Shown here: one piece after another, positions 1 through 8,876 of the stretch
How the letters are laid out: the number at the start of each line of letters is the position of its first letter
How positions within the stretch are numbered: the stretch's first letter is position 1
NCBI RefSeq assembly: GCF_022664455.2
Contig: NZ_JAKRKC020000001.1
Location: 1,989,001-2,053,000, forward strand
Reading direction: 5' to 3'
From: Actinomadura luzonensis
GTDB lineage: Bacteria > Actinomycetota > Actinomycetes > Streptosporangiales > Streptosporangiaceae
Length of the DNA stretch: 64,000 nt
Notes under the pieces: generated by a model
Told to the model about the DNA's origin: nothing
Databases searched by the model: none
Seen by the model: only the letters and a program-made list of their open reading frames with translations
Translations under genes and position numbers: made by a program

Positions 1-218
1 GGCATGCCCTCCAGCAGCGTCCGCACCGCCTGCCTCTGCTTGCCGGTGGCCGCGCGCCTGTGGCAGCCGTACGTGGAAGGCGTGCACAGGAAGACGGAGA
101 TCTCCCCCTGCTCGCCCCCGGCAGCGGCGGCCGCGGACGTGCTCAGGGGCGCGACCGGTGACGCCGAGATCGCCAGCGCCAGCGCAGCGGCCGATCCCCG
201 CCTTGACCATGAACGCAC
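1..218 (-). CDS. Secreted FtsX-ectodomain-like protein (C-terminus outside window)
   Basis: Reading from a GTG at 218, with a GGAGG Shine-Dalgarno 8-9 bases upstream, gives a basic start, a hydrophobic Ala/Leu stretch ending near AAAAG (a signal peptide), and then ISVFLCT followed by a second Cys and KQRQAVRTLLEGM. This pattern (VFLCT, a second Cys, then an acidic/amphipathic helix) is typical of the extracellular domain of actinobacterial FtsX-type permeases. Here it directly follows a signal peptide, so the protein may be a secreted ectodomain rather than the full permease. An overlapping ATG at 210 is in another frame and gives no signal peptide, which is why GTG was chosen. The gene runs off the window, so the rest cannot be judged. 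Confidence 0.55.
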   Translation of the reverse strand, partial: MRSWSRRGSAAALALAISASPVAPLSTSAAAAAGGEQGEISVFLCTPSTYGCHRRAATGKQRQAVRTLLEGM

Positions 219-248
219 GAGCTCAGCCCTCCGTAGGGCACCACGTCG

Positions 249-1421
249 TCAGCCGCGCAGCCCCAGCATCATCGCCTCGACCGCGATCTGCGGGTTGACG
301 TTGGCCGCGAGCCGTTCGCGGCATTGCATGATCGCATCGATCCGCCGCAGTGTCTCCTCAGGAGTGCACTTCTTCGCGAACTGGTCCAGATCGAAACGAA
401 GGTCGTCGTTCGCCAGCTCGACGCCCGCCCCGAACTGCATGGCCAGCACGTCGCGGTAGAACGACACCAGCTCCAGCAGCGCCGCGTCCAGGGAGTCGCG
501 CTTGATCCGGGTGGCGCGGGACTTCTGCCGGTCCTCCAGCTCCTTCAGCGCCCCGGCGCCGCCCCGCACCAGGCCGCGGTTGAGCCCCTTGCCCGTGGAG
601 CCCTCGCCGTAGATCTTGCGCAGCTCGGCCGTCTCGTTCTCGTTGAGCGCGGCCGTGGCGGCGGCGGCCTCCTCCTCGGCGGTCTTGACCAGGCGCTCGG
701 CGGCGGACACGCACTCCCCCACCCCGGTGAGCGAGCGGGGGATGCCCAGCACGGCCTCGCGGCGCCGCCGGGCGGCCTCGTCCAGGGCCAGCGACCGGGC
801 CCGGCTGATGTGGCCCTGGGCGGCGCGCGCGGCGAACGTGGCCGTCTCCCACGGCACCCCGTCGCGCTCGGACAGCACCCGGGCGACCGCCTCCGTGCCG
901 GGCGTCGCGAGCGTCACCAGCCGGCACCGCGACCGGATGGTGATCATCAGATCGTCGGGCGCGGGCGCGCAGAGCAGCCACACCGTACGCAGCGGCGGCT
1001 CCTCGATGGCCTTGAGCAGGGCGTTCGCGGCCGACTCCGTGGCCCGGTCGGCGTCCTCGAACAGGATGACCCGCCACCGCCCCTGCGTGGGCGCCCCGGC
1101 CGCGCGCAGGATGAGCTCGCGGGTCTGCTTGACGCTGTAGGACAGCCCCTCGGGACGCACGGACTCCAGGTCGGGGTGGGAGCCGATCAGCACCTGGTGG
1201 CACTGGTCGCAGTGGCCGCAGCCGGCGTCGGGGCACAGCAGCGCGGCAGCGAAGGCGCGGGCGGCGTCCTCTCGCCCCGCGCCGGGCGGGCCGGTGAACA
1301 GCCAGGCGTGCGTCATACCCGCGCCGCGCCCGCCCGCGACGACCTCACCGGCCGCCGCCGCGGCCCGCGACAGCACCGTCACGGCCTGGTCCTGCCCCAC
1401 GAGGTCATCGAAGACGGTCAC
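249..1421 (-). CDS. holB: DNA polymerase III subunit delta'
   Basis: This 390-residue protein belongs to the clamp-loader AAA+ family. It starts MTVFDDLVGQ, the usual delta'/tau opening. A P-loop-like GPPGAGRE lies near residue 45 and lacks the Lys of a working Walker A, as is usual for delta', which is not an ATPase. A four-Cys zinc module (C-x5-C-x2-C-x2-C) lies near residues 63-75, and ALLKAIEEPP and the SRC sensor region follow. It helps load the beta clamp at the replication fork. It lies 9 bases downstream of the dTMP kinase fusion on the same strand, the conserved actinobacterial tmk-holB order. Confidence 0.93.
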   Translation of the reverse strand: MTVFDDLVGQDQAVTVLSRAAAAAGEVVAGGRGAGMTHAWLFTGPPGAGREDAARAFAAALLCPDAGCGHCDQCHQVLIGSHPDLESVRPEGLSYSVKQTRELILRAAGAPTQGRWRVILFEDADRATESAANALLKAIEEPPLRTVWLLCAPAPDDLMITIRSRCRLVTLATPGTEAVARVLSERDGVPWETATFAARAAQGHISRARSLALDEAARRRREAVLGIPRSLTGVGECVSAAERLVKTAEEEAAAATAALNENETAELRKIYGEGSTGKGLNRGLVRGGAGALKELEDRQKSRATRIKRDSLDAALLELVSFYRDVLAMQFGAGVELANDDLRFDLDQFAKKCTPEETLRRIDAIMQCRERLAANVNPQIAVEAMMLGLRG

Positions 1422-1430
1422 GGACCAAGG

Positions 1431-3467
1431 TTAGTCGCGGATGGCGGGCATGGTGCCCGTGATGTCCTCGGACTCGCGGGGCACCGGGTCGGGCAGGAGG
1501 TCGTGGATGCGGTCCTGGATCTGGCGGGTGATCTCGTCCATCGGCAGCGTGCCGTCGACCACGAGGTAGCGCTCGGGCGCGGCGGCGGCCAGCGCGCGGA
1601 ACTCCTTGCGCACCCGCTCGTGGAACTCCAGCGGCTCGGCCTCGATCCGGTCGACCGCCCCGCCCAGCCGGGTCAGCCCCACCTCGGGCGGGGTGTCGAT
1701 GAGCACGGTCAGGTGCGGCACCAGCCCGCCGGTGGCCCAGGCGTTGATCTTGGAGACGTCCTCGGGGGCGAGCGCCCGCCCCGCGCCCTGGTACGCCAGC
1801 GACGAGTCGACGTACCGATCGGTGATCACCAGCGAGCCCCGGTAGAGCGCCGGCCTGATCACCTTCTCCACGTGCTCGGCCCGGTCGGCGGCGTACAGCA
1901 GCGCCTCGGCCCGCGCCGACAGCCCCTTCTCGGCCGCGTCGAGCAGGATGGCGCGCAGCCGCATGCCGACCTTGGTGGAGCCCGGCTCGCGCGTCTGCAC
2001 CACGTCGTAGCCCTGGTCGCGCAGCCAGATCGCGATGATCCTGGACTGGGTGGTCTTGCCCGACCCCTCCCCGCCCTCGAACGCCACGAACAGCCCGGGC
2101 ACGTGCTCGGGCGACTCGGCCGGGAACCGGTCGCCCCGGACCGCGGCGATGAGGTCGGCCGCCAGCGAGACGCCCTTGCGGTCGTCCATGTGCCGCAGCG
2201 CGAGCAGGCCGACGGTCATGGCCAGCGCGCCGCCGATCACCAGCACGAGGTTGGTGCCGTCGAATCGGTAGCCGAGCGCGCCGAGACGCAGCTCGTGCGC
2301 GCCGAACAGCGCCGCCAGCGGGCTCGCCACCGCGACCACGAGCAGCAGCGTCACCCGCGCGGTGGACTGCAGGAAGGAGAACGTGCGGCCGCGCAGCGCG
2401 TCCTCGACCTCCAGCCCGATGAGGGTGTAGCCGATGATCCAGGCGATGCCCGCGCACGCGCCGAGCAGCACGGTCAGCATGACCACGATGACGAGGTTGT
2501 GCACCAGCGCGATCGCCACCAGCACCAGCCCGGCCACCGTGATCGCCAGCCCGAACAGCCGCCGCCGCGACAGCTCGCGCAGCAGCCGCAGCCCGAAGAA
2601 CATGCCGAGCGCCATGCCGACGAAGACCGCCGCGAACACCACGCCGTACGCCGCGTCGCCGCCGCCCAGCGTGAGCACGTAGATCTTGGCCACGCCCACC
2701 ACGGCCCCGCCGGCGGCGAACGCCCCCAGCATGCCGATGATCAGCCCGCGCACCAGCCGGTTGCCGCCGACGAACCGCCAGCCCTCGACCACCTGCTTGA
2801 GCACCGAGGGCGTGGAGATCGCGCCGTCCCGCTCCGGGATGCCGCGCAGCGTGAAGATCAGGAACGCCGACACCAGGTAGGCACAGGCGTTGACCACCAG
2901 CGCCAGCCCCGGGCCGGTCAGGGCAGGCGCGAGGCCGGCGACCAGGTCGCCCGCCACCGACAGCGCCGCGAACAACATGGCCGCGACGGGCGCGCTGCCG
3001 TAGGTGACCAGCAGGTTGAGCCGGTTGGCCGCCTCCAGCTGCTCCTTCGGCACCAGGTTGGGCACGGTGGCGTCCTTGGCCGGCACCCAGAAGAGGTTGA
3101 CGCACTCGACGAGCACGGTCGCGACGAGGATCCACTGGTAGCTGCCGACCAGCGGGATCGACAGCACCACGGCGAAGCGGGCCAGGTCGGCCGCGAACAT
3201 CGTCAGCCGCCGGTCGAACCGGTCGGCGAACACGCCCGCCAGCGGCCCGAGGAGCACGGCCGGCAACATCTTGGCGATGAAGACGCCGCCGACGGCCAGC
3301 GACTGGACGCGGTAGTCGTCGCCGCTGGTGAGGTTGGCGGCCAGGGCGGTCAGGGCGAGGATGTTGAGCCAGTCACCCAGACTGCACACCGACATGGCCG
3401 TCCAGAGCCGTCGGAACGGCGCGTTGGCCAGCACGTGAGCGGGGCGGCGTCGGCCGGGGGCAGTCAT
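1431..3467 (-). CDS. tmk: MFS transporter-dTMP kinase fusion
   Basis: This is a 678-residue two-part protein. Residues 1 to about 430 form an MFS-type permease with about 12 hydrophobic segments. It contains the loop FADRFDRR, which matches the MFS cytoplasmic 2-3 loop signature. From about residue 460 it becomes a complete thymidylate kinase: P-loop FEGGEGSGKTT, REPGST, the DRYVDSSLAYQG motif, and a LID region with Arg. The kinase makes dTDP from dTMP for DNA synthesis. The fused permease's cargo is unknown. The fusion occurs in other actinobacteria, so it is probably real and not an assembly error. It is adjacent to holB and probably co-transcribed with it. Confidence 0.9.
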   Translation of the reverse strand: MTAPGRRRPAHVLANAPFRRLWTAMSVCSLGDWLNILALTALAANLTSGDDYRVQSLAVGGVFIAKMLPAVLLGPLAGVFADRFDRRLTMFAADLARFAVVLSIPLVGSYQWILVATVLVECVNLFWVPAKDATVPNLVPKEQLEAANRLNLLVTYGSAPVAAMLFAALSVAGDLVAGLAPALTGPGLALVVNACAYLVSAFLIFTLRGIPERDGAISTPSVLKQVVEGWRFVGGNRLVRGLIIGMLGAFAAGGAVVGVAKIYVLTLGGGDAAYGVVFAAVFVGMALGMFFGLRLLRELSRRRLFGLAITVAGLVLVAIALVHNLVIVVMLTVLLGACAGIAWIIGYTLIGLEVEDALRGRTFSFLQSTARVTLLLVVAVASPLAALFGAHELRLGALGYRFDGTNLVLVIGGALAMTVGLLALRHMDDRKGVSLAADLIAAVRGDRFPAESPEHVPGLFVAFEGGEGSGKTTQSRIIAIWLRDQGYDVVQTREPGSTKVGMRLRAILLDAAEKGLSARAEALLYAADRAEHVEKVIRPALYRGSLVITDRYVDSSLAYQGAGRALAPEDVSKINAWATGGLVPHLTVLIDTPPEVGLTRLGGAVDRIEAEPLEFHERVRKEFRALAAAAPERYLVVDGTLPMDEITRQIQDRIHDLLPDPVPRESEDITGTMPAIRD

Positions 3468-3606
3468 CTTTTCAGCGTATCCAGGTTGGCCGGAAGCGGT
3501 CGGACTAGAGACGAGCCGGATATTCCCGGCGGCTCGTGGCCGAGGGTATTACGTCCACGGGCCGGTGCGCAGGTTACACACCTGGAATAGGCCCCCGAAA
3601 TCGACA

Positions 3607-4212
3607 TCAATTGCTAACTCCGGCCCCATGTCGAGCTTCTTCCACCAATGACACCCATGCCGCCCGGATATCGGGCGGCAGGTCCAGTTCGTCCCACAAC
3701 TCGGCCAGCAGCACGCCGTCCACGTGGTCGCGCACCTCCTGCTCGGTGCCCTCGCTCAGCAGCAGCGCGTACGCCGCCCGCCGCGCCCCCCGCTCGGCCA
3801 GGTCGTAATCGCGCCCGCGCAGCCGGGCCACGCCGAGCGCCGCGGCGACCGGCAGCCGGGGCAGCCGGCTCGGCACGTGGAAGCGGCGGCCGTCGCCCGT
3901 CACCCGCGTCGTGAAGCCGACCTTCGGCTCCAGCACCAGCCGGAAGCCCGCCGCGTCGAGGATGCGCCCCGCGGTCTCCAGCGTCGGGGACTTCCTACCG
4001 TGCTCGTAGGCCGACAACGTGGTCCTCGACGTGCCGCTCATGGTGGCCAGCACTCGCTGGTTCATGCTCGCCGCCTGCCTGGCCTGCCGGAACAGCAGCC
4101 CGCCGCGCTCGGCCCAAGCCGCGACGTCGGCCGCCAGCGCGGCCTCCATCACCGAGCCCCCGGCCTCCATCACCGAGCCCTCGGCCGCCTCCCCTGTGGA
4201 CGTCATGCTCAC
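3607..4212 (-). CDS. XRE-family helix-turn-helix regulator
   Basis: This is a 201-residue cytoplasmic protein. Residues about 30-75 form an XRE/Cro-type HTH: FRQARQAASMNQRVLATMSGTS is followed by RTTLSAYEHGRKSPTLET. The C-terminal 120 residues are an uncharacterised helical domain rich in Arg and Leu. Near the start, SVMEA occurs twice in tandem, which could reflect a small duplication or a start further in; several ATG codons (residues 1, 3, 16, 23) make the start uncertain. It lies between topA/metallophosphoesterase and tmk on the same strand but with intergenic gaps, so it probably has its own promoter. Its target is unknown. Confidence 0.75.
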   Translation of the reverse strand: MSMTSTGEAAEGSVMEAGGSVMEAALAADVAAWAERGGLLFRQARQAASMNQRVLATMSGTSRTTLSAYEHGRKSPTLETAGRILDAAGFRLVLEPKVGFTTRVTGDGRRFHVPSRLPRLPVAAALGVARLRGRDYDLAERGARRAAYALLLSEGTEQEVRDHVDGVLLAELWDELDLPPDIRAAWVSLVEEARHGAGVSN

Positions 4213-4279
4213 CTCACCAACCGTATCCGCTCGGATACTACGGCATGATGGCGTCCCGTGACCACTCCATTACCTTACG

Positions 4280-5521
4280 TCAAGCGTGCAGCTCCAGCAT
4301 GGTGATCTCCGGCGGCGCGCCGACGCGCACCGGTGGCCCCCAGAAGCCGGCCCCCCTGGTCGTGTACACCTGCACCCCGTCGATGGTGGCCAGCCCCGAC
4401 ACCATGGGCTGCTGCAGCCCCACCACGAGGTTGAACGGCGCGATCTGCCCGCCGTGCGTGTGCCCGGAGAGCTGGAGGTCCACGCCGTGCCTGGCGGCGT
4501 CGAACACCTGCACCGGCTGGTGCGCCAGCAGCACCACCGGCCGCCCGGCCGGCCGCCCGTCGAGCGCCCTGGCGAAGTCCGGCCCGTCGCCCTGCGAGGT
4601 CCCGTTGAGGTCGTTGACCCCGGCGAGGTCCAGCACGGCCCCCTGGTGGGCGATCTCCACCCGCTCGTTGCGCAACGAGCGGACGCCCAGCTCGTCCAGC
4701 TCGTCGATCCACTCGAGGAAGCCGCCTGGGGCGAAGTACTCGTGGTTGCCGGTCACGAAGTAGGCGCCGTACCGCGACTCCAGGCTCCTCAGCGGCCGGG
4801 CCAGCGGCCCGAGGCGCGCGACCGACCCGTCGACCAGGTCGCCGACGATCGCGACGACGTCGGCCTCCAGCCCGTTGACCATGCGCACGATGCGCTCGGT
4901 GTGGGCGCGGCCGGTGAGCGGCCCCAGGTGGATGTCGCTGACCACGGCGAAGCGCAGGCCGTTCATCCGGGGGTCCAGCTTCGGCAGCCGGATCCTCACC
5001 GGCTCGATCACCGGGTCGCCGAGCGCGCTCGACACGCCGTACCCGACCGTGGCCAGCGCGCCCACCCCCGCGACCGCCGCGCCCGCGCGTCCCAGGAACA
5101 GCCGCCTGCTCACCCCGGCCGGCGGCGGCACCGGCTCCTCGGCCGCGCTGGGAGCCCCCGCGAGGACGTCGTCCGGCGCCGGCGTGCCCGCGAGCACCGC
5201 GACCGGCTCGGGCGCGGGCGCCCCCCGCCGCTCGGCCCTGCGCAGCAGCACCACGGCCACGGCCCGCGGGATCTCCAGCACCGCGAGGAACAGGAACAGG
5301 TAGAACACCATCGCCAGCCACAGGTAGCCGGGCCAGGCCAGCCAGGTCCCGAAGTCGGCCCGCGTGCTCGCGAACGTCGCCACGACCAGCGCCATCAGCA
5401 CGACGACGCCCCAGGTCAGCGCCTTGCGGAGCCGTCCAGGGGCGGTGGTCGAGCGCACCAGCCGGTGCCACAGGTAGTAGTGCGCCAGCAGGATCAAGCC
5501 GACGAAGACCAGGACAATCAC
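4280..5521 (-). CDS. Membrane-anchored calcineurin-type metallophosphoesterase
   Basis: The protein is 413 residues. The first ~125 contain about four hydrophobic segments, followed by a Pro/Ala/Val-rich linker and another hydrophobic stretch near residues 140-165 with an Arg pair before it. The C-terminal domain carries the full metal-binding set: SDIHLG, GDLVDG, GNHEYF, LAHQP and SGHTHGGQ. It is similar in plan to the YkuE/YaeI class that hydrolyses lipid-linked or cell-envelope phosphoesters. The catalytic domain is probably on the outer face of the membrane (inference). It follows topA by only 14 bases on the same strand, so the two may be co-transcribed. Confidence 0.88.
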   Translation of the reverse strand: MIVLVFVGLILLAHYYLWHRLVRSTTAPGRLRKALTWGVVVLMALVVATFASTRADFGTWLAWPGYLWLAMVFYLFLFLAVLEIPRAVAVVLLRRAERRGAPAPEPVAVLAGTPAPDDVLAGAPSAAEEPVPPPAGVSRRLFLGRAGAAVAGVGALATVGYGVSSALGDPVIEPVRIRLPKLDPRMNGLRFAVVSDIHLGPLTGRAHTERIVRMVNGLEADVVAIVGDLVDGSVARLGPLARPLRSLESRYGAYFVTGNHEYFAPGGFLEWIDELDELGVRSLRNERVEIAHQGAVLDLAGVNDLNGTSQGDGPDFARALDGRPAGRPVVLLAHQPVQVFDAARHGVDLQLSGHTHGGQIAPFNLVVGLQQPMVSGLATIDGVQVYTTRGAGFWGPPVRVGAPPEITMLELHA

Positions 5522-5535
5522 ATAGGTGATGCTAC

Positions 5536-8244
5536 TTACGATTTGGCCGCCGGCTTCTTCGCCGCCGTAGCGGGCTTCTTGGCCGCCGTCGTGGTCTTCT
5601 TCGCCGGCGCCTTGCGCGTGGTCTTCTTCGGCGCGGGCGCCCGCTCCCGCCGCTCGGCCAGCAGCTCGGCGGCCCGCTCGATGGTGATGTCCTCGACGGT
5701 GTCGCCCTTGCGCAGGGAGGCGTTGGTCTCGCCGTCGGTCACGTACGGCCCGAACCGCCCCTCCTTGACTACCACCGGCTTCTTCGAGACCGGGTCGTCG
5801 CCCAGCTCGCGCAGCGGCGCCGCCGCCGCGGCCCGCCGCCCGCGCTGCTTGGGCTGCGCGAACAGCTCCTTGGCCTGGTCGATGGTGACGGTCAGCAGGT
5901 CCTCCTCGGCGGCCAGCGAGCGCGAGTCGGTGCCCTTCTTCAGGTACGGGCCGAACTTGCCGTTGTGCGCCACCACCTCCTCGCCCTCCAGCTCGCCCAC
6001 GACCCTGGGGATCGACAGGAGCCTGAGCGCGTCGTCGAGAGTGATGGTGTCCAGCGACATGGTCTTGAACAGCGAGCTCGTCCGCGGCTTCGGCGCGTCG
6101 GCCTTGCGGGTGCGCTTCTTCGGCGCCTCGTCCTCGGCCGGCTCGGGCAGGATCTCGGTCACGTACGGCCCGTAGCGCCCGTCCTTGGCCACGATGACGT
6201 GCCCGCTCACCGGGTCGCGCCCCAGCTCGCGGTCGCCGGTCGGGCGCGAGAACAGCTCCTCGGCCTTCTCCGCGGTCAGCTCGTCGGGCGTCATGTCCTC
6301 GGGCACGTTGACCCGCGCGCCGTTCCTGTCCAGGTACGGGCCGTAACGCCCGACCCGCAGGACGATGTCCGTGCCCTTGATCGGGAAGGAGCTGATCTCC
6401 CTGGCGTCGATGTCGCCGAGGTCGGTGACCATCTCCTTCAGGCCCTCGTCGCCGTCGGCCCCGTAGTAGAAGCGCTGCAGCTCGGGCACCCGCTCGGCCC
6501 GGTCGTTGGCGATGTCGTCGAGCACCTTCTCCATGTCGGCGGTGAAGTCGTAGTCGACGAGGTTGCCGAAGTGCTGCTCCAGCAGGTTGACCACGGCGAA
6601 CGCCAGGAACGACGGCACCAGCGCCGTGCCCTTCTTGAACACGTAGCCGCGGTCGAGGATGGTGCCGATGATCGAGGCGTACGTCGAGGGCCGCCCGATC
6701 TCGCGGTCCTCCAGCTCCTTGACCAGCGACGCCTCGGTGTAGCGGGCCGGCGGCTTGGTGGCGTGGCCGGCCACGTCGAGCCTGGTCACGCTGAGCGCGT
6801 CGCCCTCGGCGAGGTTGGGCAGGCGCTTCTCGGCGTCGTCGCGGTCGCTCGACGGGTCGTCGTGGCCCTCGACGTAGGCCTTGAGGAAGCCGTAGAAGGT
6901 GATCGTCCGGCCGGAGGCGCTGAACTCGACGTTCTCGCCGGTCGCGGACGTGCCGCCGACCTTGACGCTGATCGACTCGCCGACCGCGTCCTTCATCTGG
7001 GACGAGACCGTGCGCTGCCAGATCAGCTCGTACAGCCGGAACATGTCGCCGCTCAGCCCGGTCTCGCCGGGCGTGCGGAACTCCTCGCCCGACGGGCGGA
7101 TGGCCTCGTGGGCCTCCTGGGCGTTCTTGACCTTGCTGCTGTAGACGCGCGGCTTGTCGGGCACGTACTCGGCGCCGTACAGGCGGATGGCCTGGGCCCG
7201 CGCGGCCGCGACCGCCGTCTCCGACAGCGTGATGCTGTCGGTACGCATGTAGGTGATGAAGCCGTTCTCGTAGAGCCGCTGCGCCACCTGCATCGTGTAC
7301 TTGGCGGAGAAGCCCAGCTTGCGGCTGGCCTCCTGCTGCAACGTGGTCGTCCGGAACGGCGCGTACGGCTTGCGCGTGTACGGCTTGCGCTCCACGGACC
7401 TGACCGTGAACGACGCCCCGCGCAGCCGCCCGGCCAGCTCGCCCGCCGCCTGCTCCGACAGGTGCAGCACGTCGGCCGTCTTGAGCTGCCCGGTGCTGGC
7501 GAAGTCGCGGCCCTGCGCCACCCGCCTGCCGTCGACGCCGGTCAGCGTCGCGGTGAAGTCGCGCGGCCGCTCCTCGGACCGGCCGGTGTCGAACAACGCC
7601 TGAAGGTCCCAGTAGTGGGCAGAGGTGAACGCCATGCGCTCGCGCTCACGCTCCACGACCAGCCGCGTCGCCACCGACTGCACCCGCCCGGCGGACAGCC
7701 GCGGCTTGACCTTCTTCCACAGCACGGGGCTGACCTCGTAGCCGTAGAGCCGGTCGAGGATGCGGCGGGTCTCCTGGGCGTCGACCAGGCGCAGGTTGAG
7801 GTCGCGGGGGTTGGAGACCGCGTCGCGGATGGCCTGCGGCGTGATCTCGTGGAAGACCATGCGGTGCACGGGCACCTTGGGCTTCAGCACCTCGCGCAGG
7901 TGCCAGGCGATCGCCTCGCCCTCACGGTCCTCGTCGGTCGCGAGGTAGAGTTCGTCGGCGTCCTTAAGAAGCTGGCGCAGCTTGTTGACCTGCGCTCTCT
8001 TGTCAGGATTGACCACGTACAGAGGCTCGAAGTCGTGCTCGACATTGACCCCCAGCCGCGCCCACGGCGCGCCCTTGAACTTCTCGGGGATGTCCTCGGC
8101 CTTCTCCGGCAGATCGCGGATGTGTCCGATGCTGGACTCGACCATGTAGCCAGCACCGAGGTAATCCTTGATCGTCTTCGCCTTGGCGGGCGACTCGACG
8201 ATCACCAGGCGTGTTCCGCCGGTGCTGCCGTTCTTGGCTGGCAC
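5536..8244 (-). CDS. topA: DNA topoisomerase I
   Basis: This type IA topoisomerase of 902 residues relaxes negative supercoils. The Toprim domain begins RLVIVESPAKAKTIKDYLG, with DEDREGEAIAWH as the acidic triad region. The active-site Tyr lies in GFITYMRTDS. The C-terminal part has several GRYGPY/GRFGPY repeats typical of the actinobacterial TopA tail and ends in a Lys/Ala-rich basic tail. The frame is open to 8391, but the GTG at 8244 is preceded by GAGGTAGGAAG, and the family homology starts just after it, so 8244 is chosen. It is a core housekeeping gene. Confidence 0.96.
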   Translation of the reverse strand: MPAKNGSTGGTRLVIVESPAKAKTIKDYLGAGYMVESSIGHIRDLPEKAEDIPEKFKGAPWARLGVNVEHDFEPLYVVNPDKRAQVNKLRQLLKDADELYLATDEDREGEAIAWHLREVLKPKVPVHRMVFHEITPQAIRDAVSNPRDLNLRLVDAQETRRILDRLYGYEVSPVLWKKVKPRLSAGRVQSVATRLVVERERERMAFTSAHYWDLQALFDTGRSEERPRDFTATLTGVDGRRVAQGRDFASTGQLKTADVLHLSEQAAGELAGRLRGASFTVRSVERKPYTRKPYAPFRTTTLQQEASRKLGFSAKYTMQVAQRLYENGFITYMRTDSITLSETAVAAARAQAIRLYGAEYVPDKPRVYSSKVKNAQEAHEAIRPSGEEFRTPGETGLSGDMFRLYELIWQRTVSSQMKDAVGESISVKVGGTSATGENVEFSASGRTITFYGFLKAYVEGHDDPSSDRDDAEKRLPNLAEGDALSVTRLDVAGHATKPPARYTEASLVKELEDREIGRPSTYASIIGTILDRGYVFKKGTALVPSFLAFAVVNLLEQHFGNLVDYDFTADMEKVLDDIANDRAERVPELQRFYYGADGDEGLKEMVTDLGDIDAREISSFPIKGTDIVLRVGRYGPYLDRNGARVNVPEDMTPDELTAEKAEELFSRPTGDRELGRDPVSGHVIVAKDGRYGPYVTEILPEPAEDEAPKKRTRKADAPKPRTSSLFKTMSLDTITLDDALRLLSIPRVVGELEGEEVVAHNGKFGPYLKKGTDSRSLAAEEDLLTVTIDQAKELFAQPKQRGRRAAAAAPLRELGDDPVSKKPVVVKEGRFGPYVTDGETNASLRKGDTVEDITIERAAELLAERRERAPAPKKTTRKAPAKKTTTAAKKPATAAKKPAAKS

Positions 8245-8433
8245 GCTGCTTCCTACCTCACTGTTCGCTTGCAAATCCCCCTGCCGGGAGTCGGCACAGA
8301 CTGAAAGGTAACCCGACTCGCGGAAATTTCCTTCCCCCGGGCTACCCACTACCTTCCGGGTCCACCCACAAGCACGCAGAATAAGGCCCATCGAGCGGCA
8401 TGGCGCCCTGACTCACCCTGGAGACTAATCGTT

Positions 8434-8619
8434 GTGCTCGACTACTCCTACATGGATATCTTCATTCCGCGCGACCTCACTCGCGAAGCAGCACGTCAAC
8501 TGCTGACCGAACACGCAGAGTACGGTCAGTGGGAGCTCGCGCGCGTCCGCGTCCACCCCGACGGCAGCCGCCACGTGCGGCTGCGCCGCAAGGTCATGCG
8601 CGTACGCAGCACGCTCTGA
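8434..8619 (+). CDS. Small DUF5703-like protein
   Basis: This is a 61-residue protein starting at GTG: MLDYSYMDIFIPRDLTREAA, then LLTEHAEYGQWELARVRV and a basic end, RRKVMRVR. The pattern IPRDLTREAARQLLTEHAEYG-WEL matches the small actinobacterial DUF5703 family. The function is unknown, and there are no membrane segments. It is divergent from topA, with about 190 bases between them, and is followed by an 11-bp tandem repeat array. An internal ATG (residue 7) is an alternative start, but the residues before it are also conserved in the family. Confidence 0.75.
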   Translation: MLDYSYMDIFIPRDLTREAARQLLTEHAEYGQWELARVRVHPDGSRHVRLRRKVMRVRSTL

Positions 8620-8621
8620 CC

Positions 8622-8687
8622 CTGCCACCGGCCTGCCACCGGCCTGCCACCGGCCTGCCGCCCACCTGCCGCCGGCCTGCTCCGGCC
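8622..8687. repeat. 11-bp tandem repeat, about six units
   Basis: The unit CTGCCACCGGC is repeated three times exactly (8622-8654), followed by three variant units to about 8687. It lies between the convergent ends of the DUF5703-like gene and the chaplin gene. No protein is apparent in it. It may be a simple slippage array or may contribute to transcription termination between the converging genes. Confidence 0.7.
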
Positions 8688-8876
8688 TTGCCAGGCGCCG
8701 GCCGTGGACATGGCTTTGCCCGCCCCGGGCCGCGCCCCCGGAACGGGCAAAGCGTCTCCTGCTGTCCGCTCACGGAGTGTGGGCGGCAGTCGTCGTGCGG
8801 AAGATCTCTGCGATTGCCTTACTTACGGTCTGACCGCATCCCTAGCTTGCGGCCGAGTCCTTACCTGTCTCCTGGC

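Noticed and set aside
324..3590. An open frame of over 1000 codons on the plus strand across holB and tmk.
   Set aside because: It is Arg/Gly/Gln/His-rich, without domains, and is the shadow of the real minus-strand genes in high-GC DNA.
5965..8304. A plus-strand open frame of 779 codons opposite topA.
   Set aside because: It is a GC-rich shadow of TopA, with no recognisable motifs.
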